DNA of 58,997 nucleotides from an uncultured Bacillota bacterium (GCA_947650795.1 CANSWR010000003.1:1-58997); one strand, 5' to 3'. Shown: positions 1 to 8,748, counted from the stretch's first letter. Notes: generated from the sequence alone by a model not told the origin. A program made the numbers and translations.

Positions 1-1
1 G

Positions 2-517
2 TTTCAAAGTAGGGGAGCGGTACATTATCACTTGATGACAAACGTAGATTATAATAATCACAAGCTTTTGTCACAAGACGAAAGACGAATATATAAACCA
101 GGAAGTGGTTGGAATGTTGGCAAAGATGTTAAAGGTTGGTGTTATGGCCATTCAATGGCGAAGAATATTGAAAGTATTAATTTAGTTGGTTATATTACAA
201 AATATATGACTAAAGATATAGACAATCGTTTATTTTCTCAGCATAGATATTTTTACAGTCAAAACCTTATTAAACCTCAAGAATATAATTTTGACTTAAG
301 TAGTTTTCAAGACGCGAGTAAATGGTTTTGGTTAGACTATAATTTTAAAGAAATGACATACTGCAAAGTTTACAAGGATAAGTTTGAAGATGATATAGTA
401 TTTGTTGAATATAAACTTGCAGGTTCCGATAATATATATTATGTTAAGTTCTGTTTGAAGTATAATTTATTTATATTTTATTTTACTCTTTTCTACTCTA
501 TTTTTGTGTTATTTTAG
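2..517 (+). CDS. Rolling-circle (HUH) replication protein, 5'-truncated by window edge
   Basis: The reading frame is open to the window's left edge, so the true start lies outside; the TTG/ATG near 32-35 is internal. The first residues seen read RGAVHYHLMTN, an HxH metal-binding motif of the HUH endonuclease type, and further in comes VGYITKYMTKD, the Tyr/Lys-rich block typical of phage and plasmid rolling-circle Rep proteins (ORF2/G2P-like). This family nicks one strand and attaches covalently through tyrosine. The last 20 or so residues are a run of F, Y, I and L unlike the rest, which suggests the natural C-terminus was lost by a frameshift or deletion. It is the only clear mobile-element gene in the window and may be a remnant. 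Family assignment fairly sure; activity unknown. Confidence 0.6.
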   Translation, partial: FQSRGAVHYHLMTNVDYNNHKLLSQDERRIYKPGSGWNVGKDVKGWCYGHSMAKNIESINLVGYITKYMTKDIDNRLFSQHRYFYSQNLIKPQEYNFDLSSFQDASKWFWLDYNFKEMTYCKVYKDKFEDDIVFVEYKLAGSDNIYYVKFCLKYNLFIFYFTLFYSIFVLF

Positions 518-533
518 TAGGGGAGTTATTAAA

Positions 534-560
534 AGAAGCCACATTATTCTGTGACTTTTT
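534..560 (+). terminator. Possible terminator after the Rep gene
   Basis: GCCACA and TGTGAC can pair with one mismatch around a TTATTC loop, followed by six T. It overlaps the last codons of the convergent regulator gene, so it may serve both strands. Weak stem. Confidence 0.4.
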
Positions 561-1344
561 TATTTCCCATAACAACTTTTCTTGATTGAATTTCTCCCAT
601 TTTGTTAAATACTTCTTGAGCATTTTCTGGGTTAATTTCACTATATCCTAGTTCTCTTAAAGCTTGTATTTTAACTGTGTTTAATTGTTGTGTTCTACTT
701 AATACTTCTTCTTTATTGTTTTCTATTTCTTTAACAAATCTTTCATGTGAAGCTACTAATTTGCTTTTTTGTGCTCCTCCATTATTATATAGGTTCATTG
801 CTGTGAAAACTATACTTTCTAAAATGAATTGTGCTGTTTCGTCAAATTTAAATTCCATAGGATCAGTAAATCCTGTTGTTTTTGATAAATAAGCAAACAT
901 ATACTTTATTTCAGGAACATTATCTACTGATTGTAATACATGATATAAGTATAAGAATTCATAATATGTATCTTTGTTTTTTTCTTCTGTAAATTTTTCT
1001 TTTATTAAAGATATTAGGTCATTTACTAAAATTTGTTCTTCTTTGTTTAAGTCCTTTAAATCAAAATATGTGTCACTTGAATCGTTGGTTTTAATGTTTT
1101 GATTAAGTCTACTTTCAATGTCTTCTAAATATTCTGCAGTTATTTTTATATTTCCTATTGACTCGTCGCTGCCATCTTCTATGTTAAGTAATTTAAAAAG
1201 TAGTATTTTCTTTTCTTTTGGCCATTTATTTAAACTTTCTAATTCTAGATAGTTATAAATCATTTGTCTAGATACACCTAGATATTTTGCTAGTTTTACT
1301 TTTGATATTCCTAGTTCTTGTAATAAATCGTTTAAGTTCTTCAT
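544..1344 (-). CDS. Helix-turn-helix transcriptional regulator
   Basis: A 266-residue protein with an N-terminal helix-turn-helix at about residues 4-35 (LNDLLQELGISKVKLAKYLG then VSRQMIYNYLE), which resembles XRE/phage-repressor DNA-binding domains. The remaining 200 residues are mostly helical and I do not recognise them. It converges on the Rep fragment, so it may belong to the same mobile element or be a chromosomal regulator next to it. Its promoter lies inside a perfect 9-bp inverted repeat, which suggests autoregulation. An AGGGAGAG ribosome site precedes the ATG. DNA binding is likely; the targets are unknown. Confidence 0.65.
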   Translation of the reverse strand: MKNLNDLLQELGISKVKLAKYLGVSRQMIYNYLELESLNKWPKEKKILLFKLLNIEDGSDESIGNIKITAEYLEDIESRLNQNIKTNDSSDTYFDLKDLNKEEQILVNDLISLIKEKFTEEKNKDTYYEFLYLYHVLQSVDNVPEIKYMFAYLSKTTGFTDPMEFKFDETAQFILESIVFTAMNLYNNGGAQKSKLVASHERFVKEIENNKEEVLSRTQQLNTVKIQALRELGYSEINPENAQEVFNKMGEIQSRKVVMGNKKVTE

Positions 1345-1393
1345 TTTTTCTTTTCTCTCTCCCTACTCTATTTTATTTAATATCTATGTTTTT

Positions 1394-1427
1394 ATTTTAC
1401 AACACTTGACAATGACAAGTCAAGTGT
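1394..1427 (-). promoter_or_regulatory. Promoter overlapped by a 9-bp palindromic operator
   Basis: On the minus strand, -35 TTGACT (1418-1423) is separated by 18 nt from -10 TAAAAT (1394-1399). The arms ACACTTGAC (1402-1410) and GTCAAGTGT (1419-1427) form a perfect inverted repeat with an 8-nt spacer covering the -35 and spacer. This is the layout expected for repression by a dimeric HTH protein, probably the product of the gene it precedes. Confidence 0.65.
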
Positions 1428-1469
1428 AAAATTATAGTAAAGAAAAGAAATTAAATGTTAAGAGCTTTT

Positions 1470-2561
1470 TTATAAGTACCAAAGCTTTTGACCGTTTTTT
1501 CTTACTTCTTTTATTATGCCTCCGCCAATCATTTCTTCTTCTAAATATATAACACAAGCTTGTCCTGGTGTGACAGCTTTAGCGCTTTCGTATTTTACTT
1601 TTATTGTTGTATCAGTTAAGTATTCAATTGTTATGTCTATGTCTTCTCCACGGTATCTAAATTTGCATGTTGCTTTATCTGGTTTTATATCACTAATATA
1701 ATTCATGTTTTCAATTATAGCTTCATTAGAGATTAAATAATTATTATCATCTCCAAATGCTACATATAATATATTTTCTTTTACATTTTTTCCACAAACA
1801 TAATGCCTTTTTTCATGACCATTAAGTCCAACATTTCTTCTTTGCCCTATTGTGTAATTCATTAAACCATTGTGAGTTCCTATTATTTTTCCTGTATCTA
1901 TATCTATTATGTTTCCTTTATTTCCTTTTAAATAGTTTGCAATAAATTGTTGATAATGTCTTTCTCCTATAAAGCATATTCCAGTTGAGTCTTTTTTTAG
2001 TGCTACAGGTAAATTAGCAGATGAGGCAATTTCTCTTACTTCTTTTTTTGTTAGATGGCCTACTGGAAATATAACATCATAAAATTCTTCTTTTTTTACT
2101 TGACTTAAAAAATATGTTTGATCTTTGTTTCTGTCTATTCCTCTTAGTATTTTGTTATTGTTGTTTCTTGCATAGTGTCCTGTTGCAATTAAATCAGCTC
2201 CTAAACGTTTTGCTTCTTTTTTGAACACATCAAATTTAATATATTTATTACACATTATGTCTGGATTTGGTGTTCTTCCTTTTTTTAATTCATCTAAAAA
2301 ATATGCAAAAACAGTATCCCAATATTCTTTTATAAAGTCGACTCTATATAGAGGAATTCCTAAAAAATCACATACTTTTTTTGCATCAATGTAATCTTGT
2401 TCTTGAGGGCATATTCCATCAGTTATTCCTTCGACATCACTATTTATGTTAGAGTCCCAGTTTTTCATGAATAATCCAACAACTTCGTATCCTTCTTTAT
2501 CAAGTAAATATGCTGATACTGCACTATCTACTCCACCACTCATACCTACTACTACTTTCAT
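1470..2561 (-). CDS. mnmA: tRNA-specific 2-thiouridylase MnmA
   Basis: Cytoplasmic enzyme that uses ATP and a persulfide sulfur relay to make 2-thiouridine at the wobble base of tRNAs for Lys, Glu and Gln. The protein is 363 residues, normal for the family. The N-terminus carries the PP-loop SGGVDS (residues 8-13). The two catalytic cysteines sit in PDIMCNKYIKF (near 103) and STGICFIGER (near 194). The C-terminal part is the usual tRNA-binding and beta-barrel region, ending with the CVIYLEEEMIGGGII strand. It is monocistronic, with TATAAT and a weak -35 (TAGACT) 17 nt further upstream, and an AAGAGGAG ribosome site. Identification is secure. Confidence 0.97.
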   Translation of the reverse strand: MKVVVGMSGGVDSAVSAYLLDKEGYEVVGLFMKNWDSNINSDVEGITDGICPQEQDYIDAKKVCDFLGIPLYRVDFIKEYWDTVFAYFLDELKKGRTPNPDIMCNKYIKFDVFKKEAKRLGADLIATGHYARNNNNKILRGIDRNKDQTYFLSQVKKEEFYDVIFPVGHLTKKEVREIASSANLPVALKKDSTGICFIGERHYQQFIANYLKGNKGNIIDIDTGKIIGTHNGLMNYTIGQRRNVGLNGHEKRHYVCGKNVKENILYVAFGDDNNYLISNEAIIENMNYISDIKPDKATCKFRYRGEDIDITIEYLTDTTIKVKYESAKAVTPGQACVIYLEEEMIGGGIIKEVRKNGQKLWYL

Positions 2562-2613
2562 GTTTTTTACATCTCCTCTTAAGAGTAATTATATAATATT
2601 TTGTACATGAAGT

Positions 2614-3204
2614 CTATAATATAAGTTTTATTATTAAAGGATTTAAATAAATTTCTAAAATGCTTGCTATTAAACATATTAAAGAAGCACTTAGGAAAAG
2701 TATTCCTATTTTTTTTATAAATGTTTTTAAGTTAATGTTTTCTCCGTTATATGTACCTTTCATTAGTTTATATGAGAAATGTAACATTATGCTTCCATAT
2801 ATAATTAGTATCAAACACATTATTATATGATGTGGTAATAATGAAAGTATACTTAAGAAAAATCCTTTTAGTTTATATGTTAATGTTATACTAGATATTA
2901 AAAATCCTATAAGAAAACCTTTGTAAAAGTTTATTAGTAATACCAATGGAGAAAATAGATAGATTATACTACTTATAGTAATGATAAATATGTACGTTAT
3001 ATTGTACTTAAAGCTTATGAATAGATTAGTTATGTTCGCACTTGTTCCGTTATTTATTTGTGTGAAGTAATCAGTTATTTCTTCTTTTATAATTAGTTTA
3101 TCTAATGAGGAGGTAAATAGAAGAAATATTATTCCAGATATAAGTCCTAATATAAGTATTGCTGCATTAATGATTATAATTCTTTTATCAATTAACTTTT
3201 TCAT
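2614..3204 (-). CDS. spoIIM: Stage II sporulation protein M
   Basis: A 196-residue integral membrane protein with about five hydrophobic segments. In Bacillus, SpoIIM forms with SpoIID and SpoIIP the peptidoglycan-remodelling machine that drives engulfment of the forespore. The family signature is visible in the fourth segment: FLISSITLTYKLKGFFLSIL followed by SLLPHHIIM, matching the conserved phenylalanine-rich helix and the PxxxI loop. spoIID and spoIIP are not in the window. There is no Shine-Dalgarno; instead a TATAAT lies exactly 5 nt upstream of the ATG, so the mRNA is probably leaderless. Family call good. Confidence 0.82.
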   Translation of the reverse strand: MKKLIDKRIIIINAAILILGLISGIIFLLFTSSLDKLIIKEEITDYFTQINNGTSANITNLFISFKYNITYIFIITISSIIYLFSPLVLLINFYKGFLIGFLISSITLTYKLKGFFLSILSLLPHHIIMCLILIIYGSIMLHFSYKLMKGTYNGENINLKTFIKKIGILFLSASLICLIASILEIYLNPLIIKLIL

Positions 3205-3209
3205 ATTAA

Positions 3210-3215
3210 ATTATA
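3210..3215 (-). promoter_or_regulatory. -10 box 5 nt from the spoIIM start (leaderless)
   Basis: Minus-strand TATAAT ends 5 nt before the ATG at 3204, which would put the transcript start at or within the start codon. The -35 is not sigma-A-like. TCATAAA lies a plausible distance upstream for a sporulation sigma factor, but this is speculative. Confidence 0.5.
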
Positions 3216-3224
3216 TTAAAATGT

Positions 3225-3253
3225 TTGATTTTTATGAGAAATATTTATATAAT
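3225..3253 (+). promoter_or_regulatory. Sigma-A promoter for the 37-residue membrane protein
   Basis: TTGATT (3225-3230), a 17-nt spacer and TATAAT (3248-3253) stand about 20 nt upstream of the ATG at 3274. Divergent from spoIIM. Confidence 0.75.
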
Positions 3254-3273
3254 TATATTTAAGGTGAAGTTTT

Positions 3274-3387
3274 ATGAAAAAGAATACAAAAAAACTAATA
3301 CTTAGAGTACTAGTTTGGATATTTTTAATAGTTCTTGTAGGAAGTTTTATTTTAGGAACTTTGGCAAGTACTGGTTTAATAGGATAA
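3274..3387 (+). CDS. Small single-pass membrane protein (37 aa)
   Basis: Starts MKKNTKKLILRVLVWIFLIV and ends LGTLASTGLIG. A basic head is followed by one hydrophobic helix, so the protein should sit in the membrane with its N-terminus inside. It has its own near-consensus promoter, an AAGGTGAAG ribosome site 5-6 nt before the ATG, and its own terminator, which together make it a real gene despite its size. It resembles the short DUF4044-type membrane peptides of Bacilli, but that match is from general shape only. Function unknown. Confidence 0.8.
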   Translation: MKKNTKKLILRVLVWIFLIVLVGSFILGTLASTGLIG

Positions 3388-3411
3388 TAGTATTGTTGCT
3401 ATTATTTTTTT
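3385..3411 (+). terminator. Intrinsic terminator after the 37-residue gene
   Basis: TAATAG (3385-3390) pairs with CTATTA (3399-3404) and is followed by a T tract. It begins at the stop codon and overlaps the end of convergent uppS. Confidence 0.7.
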
Positions 3412-4112
3412 GTACCTCCAAATCTTCTGTCTCTTAAATTGTATTCTTCTAATGCTTTTTTGACTTCATTCATTTTAAAATCTGGAAAGTATAGTTTGCT
3501 AAAGTATAATTCTGAATATGCTGAGCTATAAAGCATGAATCCAGATAGTCTTAATTCTCCACTTGTTCTAATTAATAAGTCTATAGCTGGTAAATCTTGA
3601 TATAGATTTTTTCTAAATGTTTCTTCATTTATTTCATTCACTTCTAGTTCTTTATTTTGTACTTTTTGGATTAATTTTTTTGTAGTGTCTATTATTTCTG
3701 CTTGTCCTCCATAGTTTATACAAATATTTAATATACCACCAGTATTATTTTTAGTGCTTTCTACTATTTCATCCATAGATTTAAGAACATCTTTTCTAAG
3801 TGGTTCACGTCTTCCTGAGAATATTAGTTTAATATTATCTTCATTATATGTTTTTTTTAATTCTTTAAAGCCTTTAATAAATAAATTCATTAGATAAGTT
3901 ATTTCTTCATCGCTTCTTTTAAAATTATCTGTAGAAAAAGCAAAGATACTTAGTATTTTAACGCCTTCTTTATATATGTGTTTGCTTATTTCTTTAATCG
4001 TATTATAGCCTTCTTTATGTCCATCACTATTTTTTAGGCCATTAGATCTCGCCCATCTTCTGTTTCCATCCATTATTATTCCTACGTGATAAGGAACTTT
4101 TTTTTCATTCAT
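3402..4112 (-). CDS. uppS: Undecaprenyl diphosphate synthase
   Basis: A cis-prenyltransferase that extends farnesyl diphosphate with isopentenyl diphosphate to the C55 carrier lipid used for peptidoglycan and other wall polymers; membrane-associated in the cytoplasm. Its 236 residues are typical. Motifs: HVGIIMDGNRRWA at 10-22 (catalytic Asp in MDGN), FSTDNFKRS near 69-77, LLIRTSGELRLS near 187 and the C-terminal RDRRFGG. It follows tex by 8 bp with a GGAGGG-type ribosome site, so both are probably on one transcript. Secure. Confidence 0.97.
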   Translation of the reverse strand: MNEKKVPYHVGIIMDGNRRWARSNGLKNSDGHKEGYNTIKEISKHIYKEGVKILSIFAFSTDNFKRSDEEITYLMNLFIKGFKELKKTYNEDNIKLIFSGRREPLRKDVLKSMDEIVESTKNNTGGILNICINYGGQAEIIDTTKKLIQKVQNKELEVNEINEETFRKNLYQDLPAIDLLIRTSGELRLSGFMLYSSAYSELYFSKLYFPDFKMNEVKKALEEYNLRDRRFGGTKK

Positions 4113-4120
4113 AAACCCTC

Positions 4121-6247
4121 CTAATTTTTAATAAGACTTAAACTAACTTGTTTTTTTGCTAAGTCTATTTTGTCTACATAACATTTAATAATATCTCCTA
4201 CATTTAATATTTCATTAGGATCACTGACAAAGTTTTTACTTAGTTTTGATATATGAATAAGTGCATCGTTTTTAAGTCCAATATCTATAAATGCACCAAA
4301 TGAAGCTACATTTCTTACTGTTCCTTCTATGCTCATTCCAACATTCAAATCTTCAATTTTGAGTATATCACTTTTTAAAATTGGCATTTCTAATTCATCT
4401 CTAGGATCCAATCCAGGACTTTTTAATTCTTTTATGATATTCTCAGTGGTATAATAATTTATTCCTGTGTCTTCTGATATTTTACTTATATTAGCATTGT
4501 CTAAAGTTTTCTTGAAATTTTCATTTTGAATGTCTTTAACGTCTAGTTTTAAGTATTCTAATATGTTTTCAGTGTCTTTATAATTTTCTGGGTGAATACC
4601 AGTGTTATCTAAAGGATTTATACTTCCAGGTACTCTAAGAAATCCAATTGCTTGTTCATAAATTTTTTCAGTTATTCCTTTAATATCTTTTAATGATTCT
4701 CTATTTGCAAAGTTATGATTTTTTTTGAATTCCATTATACCGTCAATAGCTTTTTTATTCATTCCACTTATATATTTTAATATGCTTCTAGAAGCTGTGT
4801 TTAAATTGACTCCAACTTTGTTTACTATACTCATAACTGAATAGTTTAACTCTTCTTCTAAGTTTTTTTGATTAACGTCGTATTGGTATTCTCCAACTCC
4901 AATAGATTTTGCATCAATTTTCACTAATTCACTAAGTGGGTCTTGTACACGTCTTCCTATACTAATGGCACTTCTTTTTTCTACAGTTAAGTCTGGGAAT
5001 TCTTCTATTGCTAGTTTGCTTGCTGAATATATGCTTGCACCTGCTTCTGATACTATTATATATTTTACATCTAATCCCTTTATACATTCTGCGACAAAAG
5101 TTTCGCTTTCACGAGATGCTGTTCCATTTCCTATTGCAATTAGTTTTATGTTGTATTTGTTTATTAATTCTTTTAATGTTTTTGCACTTCCTATAAGATC
5201 ATTTTTAGGTTCGTGTGGGTAAATTGTTTTTACTTCTAATAGATTTCCTAATTCATCTATTACTGCAAGTTTACAACCTGTTCTATATGCTGGGTCAAAT
5301 CCTAATACAACAGTTTCTTTTATTGGTCTAGTAAGTAATAAACTGCTAAGGTTTTTACCAAATGTTTTAATTGCTTTTTCTTCACATTTTTCTGTTACTT
5401 CACTTCTTATTTCTCTTTCTACACTAGGTATAATTAATCTTTTTAGTGAATCTTTTATAGCATTTTTTACTATTTCTACTACAAATGAATTTCTGTCTTT
5501 TATAATTTTATTTTCTAAATATTCAATTATTCTTTCTTCTTCAAAGTCTAATGTAACAGTTAATACTTTTTCTTTTTCAGCACGATTTATTGCCAACATT
5601 CTATAGTGTTTTATATATTTAATAGGTTCAGAAAAGTCATAATACATTTCATATGTTTTTTCTTCGTCTGGATTATTTTTTTTAACTTTAGTTTTTATTG
5701 TTCCTTTGTTAAACATGTAATTTCTAATCCATTTTCTATAACTCGCATTGTCACTTATCCATTCGCTTATAATGTAACTTGCATTTTCTATTGCTACATC
5801 AATTTCTATGTTGTATCCACTTGCTAAAGTTTCTATTGAACCAGTTTTTGGAAATGACATTATTTTTTTGGCAAGAGGTTCTAATCCCATTTTTATTGCT
5901 TCACTTGCTTTGGTTTTTTTCTTTTCTTTGAATGGTCTATATAAATCTTCTACTTCTGTTAATTTAGTACAAGCCATTATTTCATTTTTTAATTCTTCAG
6001 TAAGTAATCCTTTTTCATCTATTAATCCCAATACACTTTCTTTTCTTTCTAAAAGGTTTAAGTTTCTTTTATATTCGTCACTTATTAGCTTTATTTGTTC
6101 TTCGTCTAAATTGTTTGTTACTTCTTTTCTATATCTTGCAATAAAAGGTATTGTTGAGCCCTCTTCTAGTAGTTTTAAAGTAGCTTCTATTTGATTTTTC
6201 TTTATATCAGTTGTTGTTTCTAATATTTTTATTATTTGTTCATTCAT
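4121..6247 (-). CDS. tex: S1-domain transcription accessory protein Tex
   Basis: A 708-residue nucleic-acid-binding protein of the Tex/YhgF family, involved in transcription and RNA metabolism. An N-terminal helical region is followed by a YqgF/RNase H-like fold (VVLGFDPAYRTGCKLAVID near 315), a double helix-hairpin-helix around 490-560 (VGVNLNTAS, LKDIKGI), and a C-terminal S1 RNA-binding domain (GMSIEGTVRNVASFGAFIDI near 640) ending VSLSLI. Length and order are normal. Start by AGAGGAG 8 nt upstream. It heads a tex-uppS operon with a good sigma-A promoter. Confidence 0.96.
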   Translation of the reverse strand: MNEQIIKILETTTDIKKNQIEATLKLLEEGSTIPFIARYRKEVTNNLDEEQIKLISDEYKRNLNLLERKESVLGLIDEKGLLTEELKNEIMACTKLTEVEDLYRPFKEKKKTKASEAIKMGLEPLAKKIMSFPKTGSIETLASGYNIEIDVAIENASYIISEWISDNASYRKWIRNYMFNKGTIKTKVKKNNPDEEKTYEMYYDFSEPIKYIKHYRMLAINRAEKEKVLTVTLDFEEERIIEYLENKIIKDRNSFVVEIVKNAIKDSLKRLIIPSVEREIRSEVTEKCEEKAIKTFGKNLSSLLLTRPIKETVVLGFDPAYRTGCKLAVIDELGNLLEVKTIYPHEPKNDLIGSAKTLKELINKYNIKLIAIGNGTASRESETFVAECIKGLDVKYIIVSEAGASIYSASKLAIEEFPDLTVEKRSAISIGRRVQDPLSELVKIDAKSIGVGEYQYDVNQKNLEEELNYSVMSIVNKVGVNLNTASRSILKYISGMNKKAIDGIMEFKKNHNFANRESLKDIKGITEKIYEQAIGFLRVPGSINPLDNTGIHPENYKDTENILEYLKLDVKDIQNENFKKTLDNANISKISEDTGINYYTTENIIKELKSPGLDPRDELEMPILKSDILKIEDLNVGMSIEGTVRNVASFGAFIDIGLKNDALIHISKLSKNFVSDPNEILNVGDIIKCYVDKIDLAKKQVSLSLIKN

Positions 6248-6269
6248 TTCTTATTACTCCTCTAATGTC

Positions 6270-6298
6270 ATTATATAATAAACATTGTATGAATTCAA
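6270..6298 (-). promoter_or_regulatory. Sigma-A promoter of tex-uppS
   Basis: Minus-strand TTGAAT (6293-6298), 17 nt, TATAAT (6270-6275). Confidence 0.75.
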
Positions 6299-6342
6299 AT
6301 TATTAGTTAGACATTATGTCAAGTTTTATATTATTTATAGTT

Positions 6343-8748
6343 TTAATTCAGCTTATTAAGTCTAAGAGTTTTTACTTCCATATTTTCATCTAAGAATTCT
6401 AATTCTTCTAAAAGTTCTTCACTTGTTGCAGTTAATGCGAATGTTGTTATTTCTTCAGTTGGATATGAAGCTGATATATCAAATAGTTCTTCTTCTAATA
6501 TATGCAATTCATTTTCTGCTATATTTAGAGTATATAATGATGTTTGATATTCAGAAAAATTATATAATATTATTTTATAAAGCATATGTGAGTGTTTTCT
6601 TACAACATCGTTTGATGAAATAGCTATTTTCGTTAAAGCTTTTATCTTTTCGTTAGTAGGATTATTTAGATATTCGTCTATTATTTCTGAATAATTGATG
6701 TTTGTGTTTGGAAGATTATTTAAATCTTGTAATAGATGTGTTAAATTTCTTGTAATTCTTTCATTTTCTAAGCTGACTATTTTGCTAAAATAATTATAAA
6801 AATCAAATTCAAGTTTGTTAATCATATTTAGTGCTTCAATAAGTTTTAATAGTATATTTAAGTGACTAATTTCTTTTATATTAGTTATTTTGGTAGTAAT
6901 AGTTTTATAATCTTCTCTTTTAAGTAAATATTCATTTGATAATAATTTTGTTAGTATCTCACAGTTTTCTTCATTAAAGTTTCTAAATAAATTTATTATA
7001 TGACTGAAATGTGGAGAATTATATAAATCTTTATTCAAAATAACTTTTAATAAGTTTTTAAGAGTTTTATTTCCAAATTTATTTAGTGGTAATGAAGTAA
7101 TTATGTCTGATTTTTGTGGTTCTAAATTGTTATTAGTGTTTAAAAATTTAGAAATGCCTTGAATTATACCTGATTTTTGTGAAACTTGAGTTTCTTCTAA
7201 ATTGTATGTAGTATTTAAAAGATTCTCTATGTTATCAAAAATATTAGGGTTAGTTACAGTACTCATTATACAAGCTGCTTTTATTAAGTTTTTTCTATTT
7301 ATAATTTCAGATGAATTTTTTATATAGGTAAAATAATTTTCTAATATTTCGGTGTTTTCAATGTTAAGTGCATTATTTATTATGGTTGTAAGTCCTTTTT
7401 CGTCATCTATTGTAGTGTTCCATACTAAATAGTCTTTTATTAATTCTATTTTATAAGGATCTTTTATTTTTAATATTTTATTTATTAATACTGTGTAGTT
7501 ACTAAATTTTATTAAAAATAAGTCACATAGTATTGATTCTATGGAATTTACTATTGAAATGTTAACTGTACTAATAGTTTTTAATGCAAATAATAAATAA
7601 TCTGTTTCTTTTAAATTTTCATTTTCAAGTACTCTGAAAAAATAATCAAAAATTTTGTAATCTTTTATTTGGCAAGCAATTTCAGTTATTTCTATGTACT
7701 CATCTAAGTTTAAATATTCTTCGTTTGTTGCTAAGTCAACATAATATTCTATAATAGATTTAAAGTTTGTTTTAATTTTAGTAAAGTTAAGTAATGCAAC
7801 ATGATAATAATCAGATGTGTATAAATCTTTATCACTTGCAAGTTTTATAAATTCCCATATATTTTGTGGATCAACTTTCGGAAGTATATTTATTAAAGAT
7901 ATATAGTTACTATAATCGTAATCTCTGTCTCCATCAATATTTTGAATAATGTCATTTAATGCGTTTAAATAAATTGGTTTATCAAAAATTTTGGATGATA
8001 TTATCTTATTTATAAATTCTTTATAATTTAATAAATTTAATGTTTCGTCGAAAGTTAACATTTCACATAAAGGAAATAATATATCTACATTTTTAATGTC
8101 TTTAGCTATATCAAAAGCAAATTTAAAATTCTTTTTAGAATTTTGTAGGTCTTCGTCTGTAATTAAACTTAGTAAAACTTCTAAGATATTTGGATTATCT
8201 ATTTTTTTAAGTTCATTTAGTATGTAATTATATAAAGGACTATTTAACAAATATTTATCTAAAATAAAGTTTAAGTAAATATCTGTTAAAGAAGGATTTT
8301 CATTTTCTACTATTAATTTTATTGCATCTTCGTAATCTTCTAAATCTTTATTTAAGAATTCTTGATTGTTTATCATAGTTTTTAAAGCTTCTACGGTTTT
8401 TGTGGATTTAATGATTGATAAGCTGTTTATTGTAAATAATACTTTTTTTGAAGATAATGAATTTATGTAGTAACATTCAACTAAATAATTAATTAACGGT
8501 AAACTTGTTTTTAGTATTTTCTCGTTTTTAATGTCACATATACTTTCTTTTAAGTCCTCATAATAGTTTGTTTTGTTATTTGCTAATATAAGAATATGTA
8601 ATAAAGACTTTTTTGTTTCTCTATCTTTTATGTTTTGTATAAAATTAGATACCTTGTCATTAAAATTTATTACAGTTTCAAATTCAGTCTGATTATTAAT
8701 GTTTAATATATTTTCTTTAATTAATTCTTTTAATATTTTTATTTTCAT
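6343..8748 (-). CDS. Large alpha-solenoid repeat protein of unknown function
   Basis: An 801-residue, almost entirely helical protein with no signal peptide or membrane segment, so presumably cytoplasmic. A loose unit of about 35-70 residues recurs, marked by a turn of the form (N/T)xDLxxSxxY followed by two helices: TDEDLQNSKKNF, SDKDLYTSDYYHVALL, NEEYLNLDEYIEI, NENLKETDYLLFALK, NKDLYNSPHFSHIINL and NEYLLKREDYKTI. This pattern suggests a HEAT/ARM-like scaffold that binds other proteins. No catalytic motif is visible. It has its own promoter and an AGAGGCGA ribosome site, and stands between tex and spoIVB. Comparable asparagine-rich solenoids occur in uncultured gut Bacillota, but I cannot assign a role. 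Confidence 0.7.
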   Translation of the reverse strand: MKIKILKELIKENILNINNQTEFETVINFNDKVSNFIQNIKDRETKKSLLHILILANNKTNYYEDLKESICDIKNEKILKTSLPLINYLVECYYINSLSSKKVLFTINSLSIIKSTKTVEALKTMINNQEFLNKDLEDYEDAIKLIVENENPSLTDIYLNFILDKYLLNSPLYNYILNELKKIDNPNILEVLLSLITDEDLQNSKKNFKFAFDIAKDIKNVDILFPLCEMLTFDETLNLLNYKEFINKIISSKIFDKPIYLNALNDIIQNIDGDRDYDYSNYISLINILPKVDPQNIWEFIKLASDKDLYTSDYYHVALLNFTKIKTNFKSIIEYYVDLATNEEYLNLDEYIEITEIACQIKDYKIFDYFFRVLENENLKETDYLLFALKTISTVNISIVNSIESILCDLFLIKFSNYTVLINKILKIKDPYKIELIKDYLVWNTTIDDEKGLTTIINNALNIENTEILENYFTYIKNSSEIINRKNLIKAACIMSTVTNPNIFDNIENLLNTTYNLEETQVSQKSGIIQGISKFLNTNNNLEPQKSDIITSLPLNKFGNKTLKNLLKVILNKDLYNSPHFSHIINLFRNFNEENCEILTKLLSNEYLLKREDYKTITTKITNIKEISHLNILLKLIEALNMINKLEFDFYNYFSKIVSLENERITRNLTHLLQDLNNLPNTNINYSEIIDEYLNNPTNEKIKALTKIAISSNDVVRKHSHMLYKIILYNFSEYQTSLYTLNIAENELHILEEELFDISASYPTEEITTFALTATSEELLEELEFLDENMEVKTLRLNKLN

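Noticed and set aside
32-37. TTG/ATG at 32-35 as the start of the Rep gene
   Set aside because: The frame is open upstream to the window edge and encodes the HYH motif there, so these codons are internal.
5808-6194. A 128-codon plus-strand frame
   Set aside because: Shadow of tex; no ribosome site and low-complexity composition.
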